A stretch of DNA of 64,000 nucleotides from Symbiodinium natans (GCA_905221605.1 CAJNDS010001225.1:182501-246500); one strand, 5' to 3'. Shown: positions 21,737 through 31,701, counted from the first letter of the stretch. Translations and numbers: made by a program. The notes: generated by a model from the sequence alone, not told the origin.

Positions 21737-21994
21737 GGGTTTAGGGTTTAGGGTTTAGGGTTTAGGGTTTAGGGTTTAGGGTTTAGGGTTTAGGGTTTAG
21801 GGCACTGGTGTTTGCAGGTGTTTAGGGTCGTTTTGGGCACCTGGCTGTTGTAGGGCTTTGAGGCTCCGGGATTTCTCCTCCAGCTTCTAGGGTTTAGGGT
21901 TTAGGGCTTAGGGTTTAGGGTTTAGGGTATAGGGTTTAGGGTTTAGGGTTTAGGGTTTAGGGTTTAGGGTTTAGGGTTTAGGGTTTAGGGTTTA
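21737..21994 (+). repeat. Two long TTTAGGG arrays
   Basis: Arrays at 21737-21802 and 21889-21994, separated by a unique stretch of about 85 bp; both near-perfect. Confidence 0.9.
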
Positions 21995-22026
21995 GGGGCT
22001 TTTGGCTTGCTTTATGTGGTTGCTAT

Positions 22027-22112
22027 AGGTGGGGCATGTTTCCCCCCCTATACGAATGGATCCTACATAGGGATTCTAGTACCCCTCTTACAATCCCTAT
22101 TTAGGATGGAAC
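22027..22112. mobile_element. CAGTCCT-family inverted-repeat element
   Basis: Ends CATGTTTCCCCCCCTATACG and GGAACATCCCAAG, inner GGGATTCTAGTACCCCTC and ACAATCCCTATTTAGGAT. Confidence 0.65.
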
Positions 22113-22305
22113 ATCCCAAGTTGTAGGGCTTTCGAGCTTTTAGGGCTTGGAAAATTTTTTAGGGAGCTCTGAACTTGCTACTTGGGCTTCTCGGGTTTAA
22201 GGTTAGCAAGAGGTTCTCGCGTTGCATGGGCCCTTAGAAAGGGGGACCCCTTCTGGGCCCCTAATATCCCCTGTACAACCCAAGGGCCCATACTTCAGAA
22301 CCCCT

Positions 22306-22505
22306 TACATTTGTAACGGACTATATGAAGGGACCATGAAACTACCCTTAGATGTATGGTGTATAATAAGTTTAGGGTTTAGGGTTTAGGGGACTTTGTA
22401 ACATTTGTCACGGACCATATGAAGGACCATGAAACTACCCTTAGATGTATGGTGTATAATAAGTTTAGGGTTTAGGGTTTAGGGCGTTTAGGGGACTTTG
22501 GGCTT
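22306..22505. repeat. Tandem duplication including a telomere array
   Basis: A roughly 95-bp unit (ACATTTGTAACGGAC.. to ..TTTAGGGGACTTTG) is present twice, starting at 22306 and 22401. Each copy carries the same short TTTAGGG array after GTGTATAATAAG, so the array was there before the duplication. Confidence 0.8.
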
Positions 22506-22609
22506 GCCTTTTTGGATCTGATTGGGCTGCAACCTCTAAGGAAGGCAAGGGGCCAAATCGCAGGAGCCTCTGAAGGGATTCCCAAAATCGCAGCCATGTG
22601 GGCGTTATG

Positions 22610-22720
22610 CCCAGAGACTCCAAAACCCCTTAACTAAGGAATATACCCTTAAATCATATAAGGATTCCTACTATAAGTTAAGGGATATACCTTAATTAAG
22701 GGGTTTTGGAGTCTCTGGGT
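22610..22720. mobile_element. CCCAGAGACTCC-family element, copy 1
   Basis: Nearly perfect inverted ends CCCAGAGACTCCAAAACCCC and GGGGTTTTGGAGTCTCTGGG, with AT-rich arms (TTAACTAAGGAATATACCC). A near-identical copy is at 47889-47999. Confidence 0.85.
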
Positions 22721-22745
22721 GTTTTCGGAAAAAAACAAAAGTAGC

Positions 22746-22799
22746 CAGACTCGTCCACACGCATTCGGACGCCGCCCTTGACGTTCCGGGCAGCATCCT
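22746..22799 (-). CDS. Exon DAARNVKGGVRMRVDES
   Basis: Acceptor TTGGCAG, two bases, then 17 codons reading DAARNVKGGVRMRVDES and one base before donor GCTACT. It follows the upstream exon at 22862-22931 in frame across a 62-nt intron made of TTTAGGG repeats. The segment encoding NVKG is duplicated between the two exons. Position and strand suggest it belongs to the alveolin-like gene, but the peptide itself has no VPVE motif. Confidence 0.65.
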
Positions 22800-22861
22800 C
22801 TGCCAACTGTACCCTAAACCCTAAACCCTAAACCCTAAACCCTAAACCCTAAACCCTAAAC
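22800..22861 (-). other. 62-nt intron built of TTTAGGG repeats
   Basis: On the minus strand it begins GTTTAGGG, continues with seven TTTAGGG units, and ends GTACAGTTGGCAG. Donor GT is the first bases of a repeat unit. Splicing joins AAG-G to AG-GAT, keeping both exons open. This is the clearest case of a telomere-type array acting as an entire intron. Confidence 0.65.
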
Positions 22862-22931
22862 CCTTGACGTTCTGGGAAGCAGCCTCTGCCAGGTCTACGT
22901 CAAACACCGACCCATTTGGCACCGTCAGCAT
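22862..22931 (-). CDS. Exon MLTVPNGSVFDVDLAEAASQ
   Basis: Acceptor GATTCAG, 23 codons plus one base, peptide starting MLTVPNGSVFDVDLAEAASQ and ending NVK, then donor GTTTAG supplied by the repeat array. No other frame of this island is as protein-like. Confidence 0.7.
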
Positions 22932-22989
22932 CTGAATCCAGGGCCTGCTAGAAGGAGGGGAGCCCTAGTATAGACCCCCCAAATAGAAG

Positions 22990-23096
22990 GATCGGGTTTA
23001 GGGTTTAGGGTTTAGGGTTTAGGGTTTAGGGTTTAGGGTTTAGGGTTTAGGGTTTAGGGTTTAGGGTTTAGGGCTTAGGGTTTAGGGTTTAGGGTA
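22990..23096 (+). repeat. TTTAGGG array
   Basis: About 15 units, nearly all perfect. Confidence 0.95.
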
Positions 23097-23392
23097 ACCA
23101 TAAGGTACCCTTCTGATCGTAAGCCCCCCCCATATACAAGGGGACTATGGGCCATGTGCCCTCTCTGGAGTATACAGGGATATCCCGGCTTTAGGAAACA
23201 CCTCAGGCTTTGGGCACTACACCCAAAAACCCTAAAACTAAACCCTAAACCCTAAACCCTAAACCCTGAACCCTGAACCCTGAACCTAAACCCTAAACCC
23301 TAAACCCTAAACCCCAAACCCTAACCCCAACCCCTAAACCCTAATCCTAAACCCTAAGCCTTAAATCAGCCGAGGGTTGACCCAAGAGCCAC

Positions 23393-23443
23393 CTCGACGA
23401 TGCGCTCGACGACTCTCTCCACGGGAACCTCCTTGACAACTTC
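23393..23443 (-). CDS. Alveolin-like exon (EVVKEVPVERVVERIVE)
   Basis: Seventeen codons, phase 0/0, acceptor CCCCCAG, donor GTGGCT. Flanked by CCCTAA-type (left) and TTTAGGG-type (right) arrays. Confidence 0.75.
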
Positions 23444-23770
23444 CTGGGGGCTTTGCGTCTTAAGGTTTAGGGATTAGGGCTTAGCGTTTAGTTTTAGGGC
23501 TTAGGGTTTAGGGATTAGGGCTTAGGGTTTAGGGTTTAGGGTTTAGGGCTTAGGGTTTAGAGTTTAGAGTTTAGAGTTTAGGGTTTCGGGTTTAGGGTTT
23601 GGGGGGGGGGGGGGGATGTGTTTCGGGTGCCCTCCCGAAGCCCTAAAACCTAAGCCCTCAATCCTATAAACCCTGAACCCCAAACCGAACATTTTTTGCA
23701 ATTCTCTACGTACCGTGTCTTGCGGATTGCAAAAATGTTCACCGCGCCCTCCTGCTAGCTCCCTGAACCC

Positions 23771-23970
23771 TACTTGGAGGTTCAAGGTACTTTGTAACCC
23801 ATGATAGGGTTTAGGGTTTTGTTTAGGGTTTAGGGTTTAGGCAAGGGTTTAGGGTCACCATTATAAGTGTAGATATAACCCACATATACCTTAACTACCC
23901 TAATTAATAAGGTTATAATTGGGTTATAAGTACAGTTATCATTGGGTTACTAAGTACCATGAACTTCCCA
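23771..23970. mobile_element. TACTTGGAGGTTCA-family element with internal telomere array
   Basis: Left TACTTGGAGGTTCAAGGTAC, right TAAGTACCATGAACTTCC. Between 23805 and 23870 the interior is interrupted by TTTAGGG repeats, after which family sequence resumes (ACCATTATAAGTGTAGATAT). Confidence 0.75.
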
Positions 23971-24234
23971 ACGCTCGGATCCTTTCACCCTGGGGACCAC
24001 ATGAGACCTAAAGTTGGGGTCACATGTCGTAGTTTAGGGTTTAGGGTTTAGGATTTAGGGTTTAGGGTTTAGGGTTTACTTCCGATTAAGGTATATCAAC
24101 CATAAACCATGTAAGGGTTCAACTGGCCCACCAGGCAACCCTCGGAGACTTGCCTATTAAATTGAAGCCTCCTGCCCAAGGAAAGAGGGCTTTAGGGTGG
24201 AGAGGGCCTGGTGAGTTGTGGGTTGCCGTGGGGC

Positions 24235-24365
24235 TTTGAAAGCGTAAGCCTTAAACGCTACTTGAATTCCTGAACGTAGCCCCTAGACCCTAAACCCTTT
24301 GGAAAGCGTAAGGCTTAAACCCTACTGGACTTCCTGAACGTAGCCCCTAGACCCTAAACCCTTAC
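24235..24365. repeat. 65-bp tandem duplication
   Basis: Two copies of AAAGCGTAAG.CTTAAAC.CTACT.GA.TTCCTGAACGTAGCCCCTAGACCCTAAACCC, adjacent, each ending in a telomere-like unit. Confidence 0.8.
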
Positions 24366-24656
24366 AAGCCCAAAACCCTAAACCCAAACCCTAAGTCCTA
24401 AACCCGAACTAAACTCCTAACCTTCCGTATGAGGTCCTTGAGCGGTCCACGAGGGAAAAGTGCCTAGAAAACCTCCTTAAGAAACCCTAAACCCCAAACC
24501 CTATAAACCCTAAACCCCAAACCCCAAACCCCAAACCCTAAACCCTCAACAAACCCTAAACCCCTTGCAGGAGTGCTAGGGAGTCCTTGTGTTTGTAGCT
24601 TAGGGCTTCGGGTTTCGGGTTTACCACCCCCCGGGCTGCCCTCCCTTTAAGGAGGC

Positions 24657-24782
24657 GTAGGGTTTAGGGTTTAGGGTTTAGGGTTTAGGCTTTAGGGTTT
24701 AGGGTTTAGGGTTTACGGTTTAGGTTTAGAGTTTAGGGTTTAGGGTTTAGGGTTTAGGGTTTAGGGTTTAGGGTTTAGGGTG
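24657..24782 (+). repeat. TTTAGGG array
   Basis: About 17 units with a few one-base variants. Confidence 0.9.
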
Positions 24783-24832
24783 TACCCTGCACCGGACACT
24801 TGGGCCGACGGAGTCCGAGGGGCTCTCTCGAC

Positions 24833-24874
24833 CTCGACGATCTTCTCTACGGGCACCTCCCGGATCACTTCCAC
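24833..24874 (-). CDS. Alveolin-like exon (VEVIREVPVEKIVE)
   Basis: Fourteen codons, phase 0/0. The acceptor TGCCGAG follows CCTAAAC repeats (coding strand) by a few bases; donor GTCGAG. Peptide VEVIREVPVEKIVE is the most canonical alveolin-like unit here. Confidence 0.75.
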
Positions 24875-24952
24875 CTCGGCAGTTTAGGGTTTAGGGTTTA
24901 GGGTTTAGGGTTTAGGGTTTAGGGTTTACGGTTTAGGGATTGTTTTTCGGAT

Positions 24953-25035
24953 GTTCCCCCCTTATACTAACAGTCCTCACTAGGGATTATAGTACCCCCT
25001 AGTAGACTCCCTGTTACGGTCCTTAGTTAAGAGTA
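24953..25035. mobile_element. CAGTCCT-family inverted-repeat element, partial
   Basis: GATGTTCCCCCCTTATACTA then ACAGTCCTCACTAGGGATTA and the partial inverse GACTCCCTGTTACGGTCCTTAG; right terminus degraded. Confidence 0.6.
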
Positions 25036-25434
25036 TTTGGGAAGTTTTGGGAACATGTTCGTGCCCTTTGGATGACTTCTGCGGAATACGGGCCACACGC
25101 TAAGCTGTGTAAAGCACGGTTTGGCAGTATTGTAATCAGGATGCCCTTTTTGGTGTTGGTTACTTTGAGAAAAGACCCCCGAAACCCCAAAAAAGGTTTT
25201 AACAGGGTACCGCCGGGCTTGAAAGACTTGCCCTGAAAGGGGCCTGAAACCCCTCAGGCCCCCTAAACCCTAAACCCTCAACCCTAAACCCCAAGTTGCA
25301 GTGAAGGTTAGGCAAAAGAGGTCGCGATAAACTGGAAATCAGTCAGCGCTCGGGGTTCAGATCCTGGGGTTTTGTAGCCCAAAATCCAGAGCCTGAGCCT
25401 CAAACTAGCTGTGATCGATACGAAGCCAAAGCGC

Positions 25435-25482
25435 CTCCTTGATGATCTCGGTGGCCACTTCCTTGGGCACGGACCGGATCAC
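25435..25482 (-). CDS. Alveolin-like exon (VIRSVPKEVATEIIKE)
   Basis: Sixteen codons, phase 0/0, acceptor CTTCCAG, donor GCGCTT. A degenerate unit: VPVE is replaced by VPKE. Confidence 0.65.
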
Positions 25483-25776
25483 CTGGAAGACGTAGTATGG
25501 GGCTTGGGGGTCCAAGGCTTATACTGATACAGATTTAGGACTTATATAGGCTGCTGCAATACCTGGGCCATGGACCCTGCACCCTAAGCCCCATGATCAT
25601 AAGCCCTTTCATTGCAATAAACCCGAAACCCTGGACCCTAAACCTAAACCCCAAACCCCCATCTCCAAAACCTAAACCCTGGACCCGAAACCCTGAAGCA
25701 TCAACCCTAGACCCCAAACCCTAAACCCCAAACCCTAGACCCTGAAGAGCTTGGGCAAGGGGAAGCCCCGGAGCGC

Positions 25777-25827
25777 CTCCTTGGGAACCTCCACAATCTT
25801 CTCCACCGGCATGAACTTGATTACCTC
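25777..25827 (-). CDS. Alveolin-like exon (EVIKFMPVEKIVEVPKE)
   Basis: Seventeen codons, phase 0/0, acceptor TGACAG, donor GCGCTC. The donor region resembles that of the exon at 25435, suggesting the two arose by duplication. Confidence 0.7.
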
Positions 25828-25851
25828 CTGTCATATGGACGTTTTGGAGGG

Positions 25852-25921
25852 TTCAGGGTTTAGGGTTTAGGGTTTAGGGTTTAGGGTTTAGGGTTTAGGG
25901 TTTAGGGTTTAGGGTTTAGGG
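25852..25921 (+). repeat. TTTAGGG array
   Basis: Ten perfect units directly right of the exon at 25777-25827, that is, at the 3' end of the preceding intron on the coding strand. Confidence 0.9.
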
Positions 25922-26071
25922 CCAGAGGGCTACATTGAAGCCCAAGCCCGAGCCCGAAGCCCTGGACCTTGAACGATAGACCAGGCGCCCCCAAACCTTA
26001 AAGAGCCTCAGCCGTGAGTGACCCAAGAACCCTAAACCCTAAACCCTAAACCCTAAACCCTAAACCCTAAA

Positions 26072-26176
26072 CTACCAATTGCTTAAGAACGCCAAAACAA
26101 CAAAAAAACACTCTTCCTTATAAGGGCAATATAGGGATTTCGGGGGGGGGGGGGGGGTTCTTAAGCAAGTAGTAGG
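26072..26176. mobile_element. CTTAAGAAC-family element inserted in a CCCTAAA array
   Basis: Left CTACCAATTGCTTAAGAACG, right TTCTTAAGCAAGTAGTAGG. CCCTAAA repeats in the same orientation abut both ends, so the element entered an existing array. Confidence 0.8.
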
Positions 26177-26238
26177 AAACCCTAAACCCTAAGCCCTGAG
26201 CCCTAAACCCTAAGCCCCAAACCCTAAAGCCCAAACCC

Positions 26239-26326
26239 TAAGCCCTAAACCTAAGCCCTAAACCCTAAACCCTAAACCCTAAACCCTAAACCCTAAACCC
26301 TAAACCCTAAACCCTAAACCCTAAAC
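26239..26326 (-). repeat. CCCTAAA array
   Basis: About twelve perfect units following a block with CCCTAAG variants. Confidence 0.9.
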
Positions 26327-26439
26327 CAACCCAAGTAAGCCCTTCAAAGCTCTGTAAGAGACCCTGCAGCCGGGAGGCGCTCAGCGTCGAGGAGCCCACC
26401 CCAAACCCGAAACCCGGAGCCCCAAACTCGAGGGCACTC

Positions 26440-26502
26440 CTTCTCGACCTCCACCACCCTCTCCACGGGGACCTCCCGGATGACCTCGACTTCCTTGATG
26501 AC
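26440..26502 (-). CDS. Alveolin-like exon, double unit
   Basis: Twenty-one codons from VIKEVEVIREVPVERVVE to EK; longer than its neighbours and seemingly a fused pair of units. Acceptor AGGAGAG (phase 0) or CAG two codons earlier; donor GAGTGC (GA type) or undetermined. Confidence 0.65.
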
Positions 26503-27721
26503 CTCTCCTGGGTTTAGGGTTTAGGGTTTTAGGGTTTAGGGTTTCGGGTTTAGGGTTTAGGGTTTCGGGTTTGGGGTTTGGGGTTTAGGGTTTGGGATGT
26601 TGGGGTCTCAGGGGTCTAAGTCCCAAACTCTCTAAACCCTAAACCCTAAACCCTAAACCCTGAACCCTGAACCCTAAACCCTAAACCCTAAACCCTAAAC
26701 CCCCCAAACCCTGAACAGTCTTCGGGTTAGGGCTCCAGGGCCTTAGTTTCACCCCCTTGCTTCGAGCAGCTTTGGGCTGTCGGTTTTTTGTGGGGGAAAA
26801 CCCGGTATTGCTTCAAGCCCTAAACCCTATACCCCACACAAAACCCTAAACCCTATGCCCCACATAAAACCCTAAACCCTAAACCCCACATTAAGCTGGT
26901 TCAGACTTTTATGGCTTTATTTGGGGTCCCTGAACCCTAAACCCTAAACCCTAAACCCTAAACCCTAAACCCTAAACCCTAAACCCCGGAACCCATGCAA
27001 TGCGAGTGGATTTCTGTAAGGCTTTGGGCTTCCCTCATCTCTTCGCAGGTTGCTAGGGGATCCGAAGCATGGGCCCTGAATTTGGGTCCCTTGTTCTGCA
27101 ACCCTAAACCCTAAACCCTAAACCCTAAACCCTAAACCCTAAACCCTAAGCCCTAAGCCCTAAGCCCTAAGCCCTGTATAATCCTGTACAATGCGGGCCA
27201 ATACTTCGCTTAGAGTTATGCAAGGGCTTTTAGTTTAGGCCCTCAGGGCTTTCGGTGAGCCATCTTCGGGATCAGGGATTATACAGAAAGCGGATCTTGG
27301 GTGTTAGGCGGATTCGGGTTTAGGGTTTAGGGTTTAGGGTTTAGGGTTTAGGGTTTAGGGTTTGGGGTTTAGGGTTTAGGGTTTAGGGTTTATAAGGTGT
27401 TACGGTTTGGGGCGGGGGTGGGGGGTCTCAGCCGAATTCGCAAACACGAAAGGAGGAGTCGAGATTGATGTGACCCTGTACCCTAACCCTAAACTTTCAA
27501 GGGCTGTGGTTCAAGGTTACAGTATAGCCTTTAAGCCTGACAGAAGTAGTCCGAGTTCGATCTACTGAAAGCACGCCTCTCCTTTTGGGGCGGGTCCATA
27601 AGCAAACGCTAGGTACTTCGAGGGTGCCAGCAGCCCTGAACCCTAAACCCTAAACCCTAAACCCCAAACCCTAAACCCTAAACAAAATGACACAATGATG
27701 CTGTCAGATCTGGTCTCTAAC

Positions 27722-27743
27722 TTTCTCGACTTCCACGATCTTC
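27722..27743 (-). CDS. Alveolin-like exon (KIVEVEK)
   Basis: Short exon reading KIVEVEK after acceptor CCTCAG; donor GTTAGA. The phase does not match the others, so one boundary is probably wrong. Confidence 0.4.
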
Positions 27744-28827
27744 CTGAGGCCAGCAGGAGCGGGACTGTGACGCTTTGGGGTGGGCCTCCCCCAAACCCTA
27801 AACCCTAAACCCTAAACCCTAAACCCTAAACAGTAAACCCTGGACTCTAAACCCTAAACCCTAAACCCTAAACAGTAAACCCTGAACCCTAAACCCTAAG
27901 TCACCTCACCCTACCCAAAGCAAGGCACCTTCAAGCCTAATGAAACCCCAGACCCCAAACACGGTTTAGGGTTTAGGCTTTAGGGTTTAGGGTTTAGGGT
28001 TTTGGGGTTTGGGGTTTAGGGTTGAGGGCTTGGGGTTTAGGGTTTAGGGTTTAGGGTTTAGGGCATTTTTGCATGGGTCGTCAGGGTGGGCTAGGATCCA
28101 ACGGTTCGACTACGCACTTCGGGCCTTGAGCGTGGGTAGAAGGCGGAGACAAGTGTTTGGAACTCCAAACCTCTAACCCTGGAGTCTGAACCCTAAACCC
28201 TAAACCCTAAACCCTAAACCTAGAGTACAGAAATCGTGGCAGGTGTGCAGCCTACTTGTACCCCAATTATACCCTGCAAAATACTACACTCCATAAAAAT
28301 AGGAGAACGGGCACCCCTATTTTTGGGAACACACCCAGATCTGCGGATATTACCCCCTAAACCCTAAACCCTAAACCCTAAACCCTAAACCCTGAACCTA
28401 GTGATGTGCGTGGGTAGTTGGTACAGTTGCCAGGCAGGCTGGACGTGCCCCGAGCTCCAAGTAAGCATAGTACTACGGATACTGTGCGGGTTCAGGTAGG
28501 GCTAAGAGGGCTTCAGGGATCTCACAGAAGAAGCCATGGAGTGTCATGAGCCTAAAGCCGTAAACGCCTAGACGGCAGAGAGCCCCAAAACCCGAAAACC
28601 CTGAGACCCGAAACCCCATCCGTTTTAGGCCTCTTTTGAGGTTTTTAAAACCTAAACCCTAACTCCTTAAATTAGGGCTTAGGGTTTAGGATTTAGGGTC
28701 TAGGGTCTAGGGTCTAGGGTTTAGGGTTTAGGGTTTAGGGTTTAGGGTTTAGGGTTTAGGGTTTAGGGGGTTCAGGGCTCAGGGTTGAGGCATTCGTGGG
28801 AAAGTGCCGGAAATCGAAGCAAAGCGG

Positions 28828-28851
28828 CTCTACAGGCACTTCCTTGATGAC
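28828..28851 (-). CDS. Alveolin-like exon (VIKEVPVE)
   Basis: Eight codons, acceptor TTGTTCAG, peptide VIKEVPVE. The sequence after GAG (CCGCTTTGCTTCG) matches the donor region of 25435 (GCGCTTTGGCTTCG) but has lost the GC donor; a GT six bases earlier could be used. Confidence 0.55.
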
Positions 28852-29165
28852 CTGAACAAGCTTTATCAGCTTCTCCTCGCTCCTCAAGGAAGGGCTTGTA
28901 GCGGTTTAGGGGTTTACCGGGCACGCGGAGTTTAGGGTTTAGGGGTTTAGGGTTTAGGGCTTTGGGAGTTTAGGGGTTTCGGGTTTAGGAGTTTAGGGCG
29001 TTTAGGGGTTTAGGGTTTATAGGGTTTAGGGTTTATAGGGTTCAGGATCCAGGGTTTAGGGTTTAGGGTTTCGGATTGCGGGTTTGCTTCACGGCCTTTC
29101 GGGTTTGGGGTTCATACGTGGGAATCTTAGTTGAAAGACTCGAATTCCACTTGGGCTGAACGTAC

Positions 29166-29199
29166 CCGGAACCTCCTCTGTTTGGGTGTCTGCCACTCT
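29166..29199 (-). CDS. Putative exon (RVADTQTEEVP)
   Basis: Acceptor TGCTAAG, peptide RVADTQTEEVP, donor GTACGT; an earlier GT at GAG-GTTCCG would give phase 0, in frame with the VIKEVPVE exon. May be the first exon of the alveolin-like series. Confidence 0.5.
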
Positions 29200-29676
29200 C
29201 TTAGCAGAAACCCCAAACCCTAAACCTTAAACAACACTTACCAAAAGCCCTCATCAGTCTTAGCAACACCCCCACAGTTTAGGGTTTGGGGTTTAGGGTT
29301 TGAGGTTTGTGGTTTAGGGTTTAGGGTTGGGGTCTAGGGTTTAGGGTTTAGGGTTGAAGGCTATGTAGGGTTTGGGGTTGAGGGGTTTAGGGTTAGGGCT
29401 TTATGGGGGTTTAGGGTGTTTAGGGCTCAGGGTGGGAGGGTTTAGGGCTTTGGGGTCTCGGGTTTTAAGGCTTATGGATCAAGCACTGAAGCCCTGCAAG
29501 CGCCTAGGCCCACTCCGGTTTCGGGTTCGGGCTTCGGGCCTAGGGGTTAGGGTTTAGGGTTGAGGGTTGAGGGTTGAGGGTTGAAGGCTGAAGGGTTAGG
29601 GTTTAGGGTTCAGGGTTCAGGGTTTAGGGTTTGATCCCTAAACCCTCATCCCCCAACCCCAATCCCTTCCATGGAC

Positions 29677-29735
29677 CTCGCAGAACTCTCGTGCGCCGCG
29701 GGCGGGGCTGCCTTGGGGTGGGGTCACTCCGGAGG
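29677..29735 (-). CDS. Putative exon, Pro/Gly-rich
   Basis: Two bases plus 19 codons, SGVTPPQGSPARGAREFCE, acceptor TGCAAAG right after a CCCTAAA-type unit on the coding strand, donor GTCCAT. CCCTAAA left, TTTAGGG right. Confidence 0.5.
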
Positions 29736-30731
29736 CTTTGCAGGGTTTAGGGTTTAGGGTTGAGGGTTTAGGGTTTAGGGCTTCGGGACCACTGCGGTTT
29801 AAGAGGTTTAGAGTTGAGGGTAGACGGTTTGGGGCTTCAGGCAGGGCAATCAATGGGGGGGGGCCAAATTTTGGCCGTTCCTTAATCAACGGAGGACCTC
29901 CCCCACTCGTAGATCCTTGCAAGGGCCGTCTTCTTATTGCTATACTCCCCTTAGAAACTTACAACAAAATTATTTTTAAATATCCTCTTGGGTTTATATA
30001 AACAACAAATACTTCCAAGGAGGATATAGATTAGTTCTGGTAACGCGAGCCCCTGAGATACGGGACCTGACTGCAGAACTGTGATAGCGATAGGGTTTGG
30101 TTTGCGGACCCTAAACCCTAAACCCTAAACCTTAAACCCTAAAACCTAAACCCTAAACCCTAAACGGGTGGGGAGGACGGGGTGGGGAGGGGGTGAGGGG
30201 AGGCCCTCACAAATCCAAGCTACTAGTACACAGAGTAGACCTCCCAGGTCCTGAACCCTGGAACCCGAAACGCTACAAACCTTAAGACTCCCTTCCCCAA
30301 CCACAAACAATGAACCCTAAACCCTAAACACCCCAAACCCTCAACCCCAGGTCCTCAAAAATCCCTCAAACCCAACAATCCCTAGCCCCTCAACCCTGCC
30401 CCCCAACACCGCAAATCCTAGAGCCTAAGCTCTTAGTCCAGAAAGTTGAAGCTAGAAAAGTAAAACATCGCAATGCCCCTGCCCTTGAGGTGAAGCATAG
30501 GGAATCCAAGCACTGGAGACGTTACTAGTTGTTCCCAATCCATGTTCCAACTTTCTGGAGCGCACTAAACCCTAAACCGCCTAAACCCCAAACCCCAAAC
30601 CCTAAACCACAAACCCTAAACCCCAAACCCTAAACCACAAACCCTAAACCCTAAACCCTAAACCCTAAACCCTAAACCCTAAACCCTAAACCCCAAACCC
30701 CAAACCCTAAGCCGCCGCCTGGTCGGGATTC

Positions 30732-30770
30732 GCAGACTTGGCTCTCCTGAGGCTGCGCCGCGACCTGATT
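30732..30770 (-). CDS. Putative exon (NQVAAQPQESQVC)
   Basis: Thirteen codons, acceptor TTGAGAG, possible GA donor (GAATCC). CCCTAAA left, TTTGGGG/TTTAGGG right. Confidence 0.4.
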
Positions 30771-31537
30771 CTCTCAAAAGGGTCTGGGGTTTAGGGTTTG
30801 GGGTTTGGGGTTTAGGGTTTGGGGTTTAGGGTTTGGGGTTTAGGGTTTGGGGTATAGGGTTTAGGGTTTAGAGTTTGGGGTTTAAGGCTTTAGGGTTTAG
30901 GGTTTGGGTTTACGGTTTGGGGTTTGGGGTTTTTAGGGTTCAGAGTTGAGGGTTTAGGGTTCGGGGTTTGGGTTTAGGGTTCAGGGTTTGGGGTTTAGGC
31001 TTTGAGGTTCATCTTCAGGGTTTGGGGTCTGGGGTCTAGGGTTTAGGGTATGGGATTTGGGGATTGGCGTTTGGGTTTAGGGTTTCGGGTTGGGGGTTTT
31101 GGGGTTTTCAGGGTGTGCTTGAAGGTCCATGGGAGTTGCCGGCAGGGTGTCGGGTTTGGGGTATAGGGTGTTGCGTTTTGGGGTCCCAGGTTCTTATACG
31201 TAACCCCACAAGCAAGGTAATGACCAGCCGTAGCAATCGTAATCAGGCTGTGAAGCCCACTTAAGGAGGTTGTTGCTGAAGGTTAAAATAACGGCTCATA
31301 TAGATGCTTAGGGTTTGGGTCTTTGGGTTTGGGGCTGAGGGTTGAAGGTCGAGGGTTGAGGGGCGTATGGGGTCCAGGGATTTTGCGGTTTAGAGGGGAC
31401 GGGGAGTTCGGTTGTTAGTATGGGTTTTCAGGACCTGGGGTATATGGGGTTTGGGTTTTGCGGTTGTGGAACTCGAAAGCCGGTGTTCTCAAAAAACCTG
31501 AAGATACTACACCCGAAGCCTTAGAATAGGCCGAATG

Positions 31538-31685
31538 GGGTACGTACTTAAGGGGCTTCTACATGGGCGTTTATAACTGCACTTAGAATGGGTTGCTAAG
31601 TGCCCTGAACCCTAAACCGTATACCCTAAGCCCGAAACCCTAAACCCTACATTGGGTTCCTAAGTATCCTGAATCTCCAAGTATA
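31538..31685. mobile_element. TACTTGGAGGTTCA-family element split by a telomere-like array
   Basis: Family interior GTACTTAAGGGGCTTCTACA and the right end CTAAGTATCCTGAATCTCCA are recognisable. CCCTAAACC-type repeats at 31600-31645 interrupt it, and GGGTTxCTAAGT.CCTGAA is present both before and after the array. Confidence 0.65.
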
Positions 31686-31701
31686 AGCTCTAATCGAGAA
31701 C

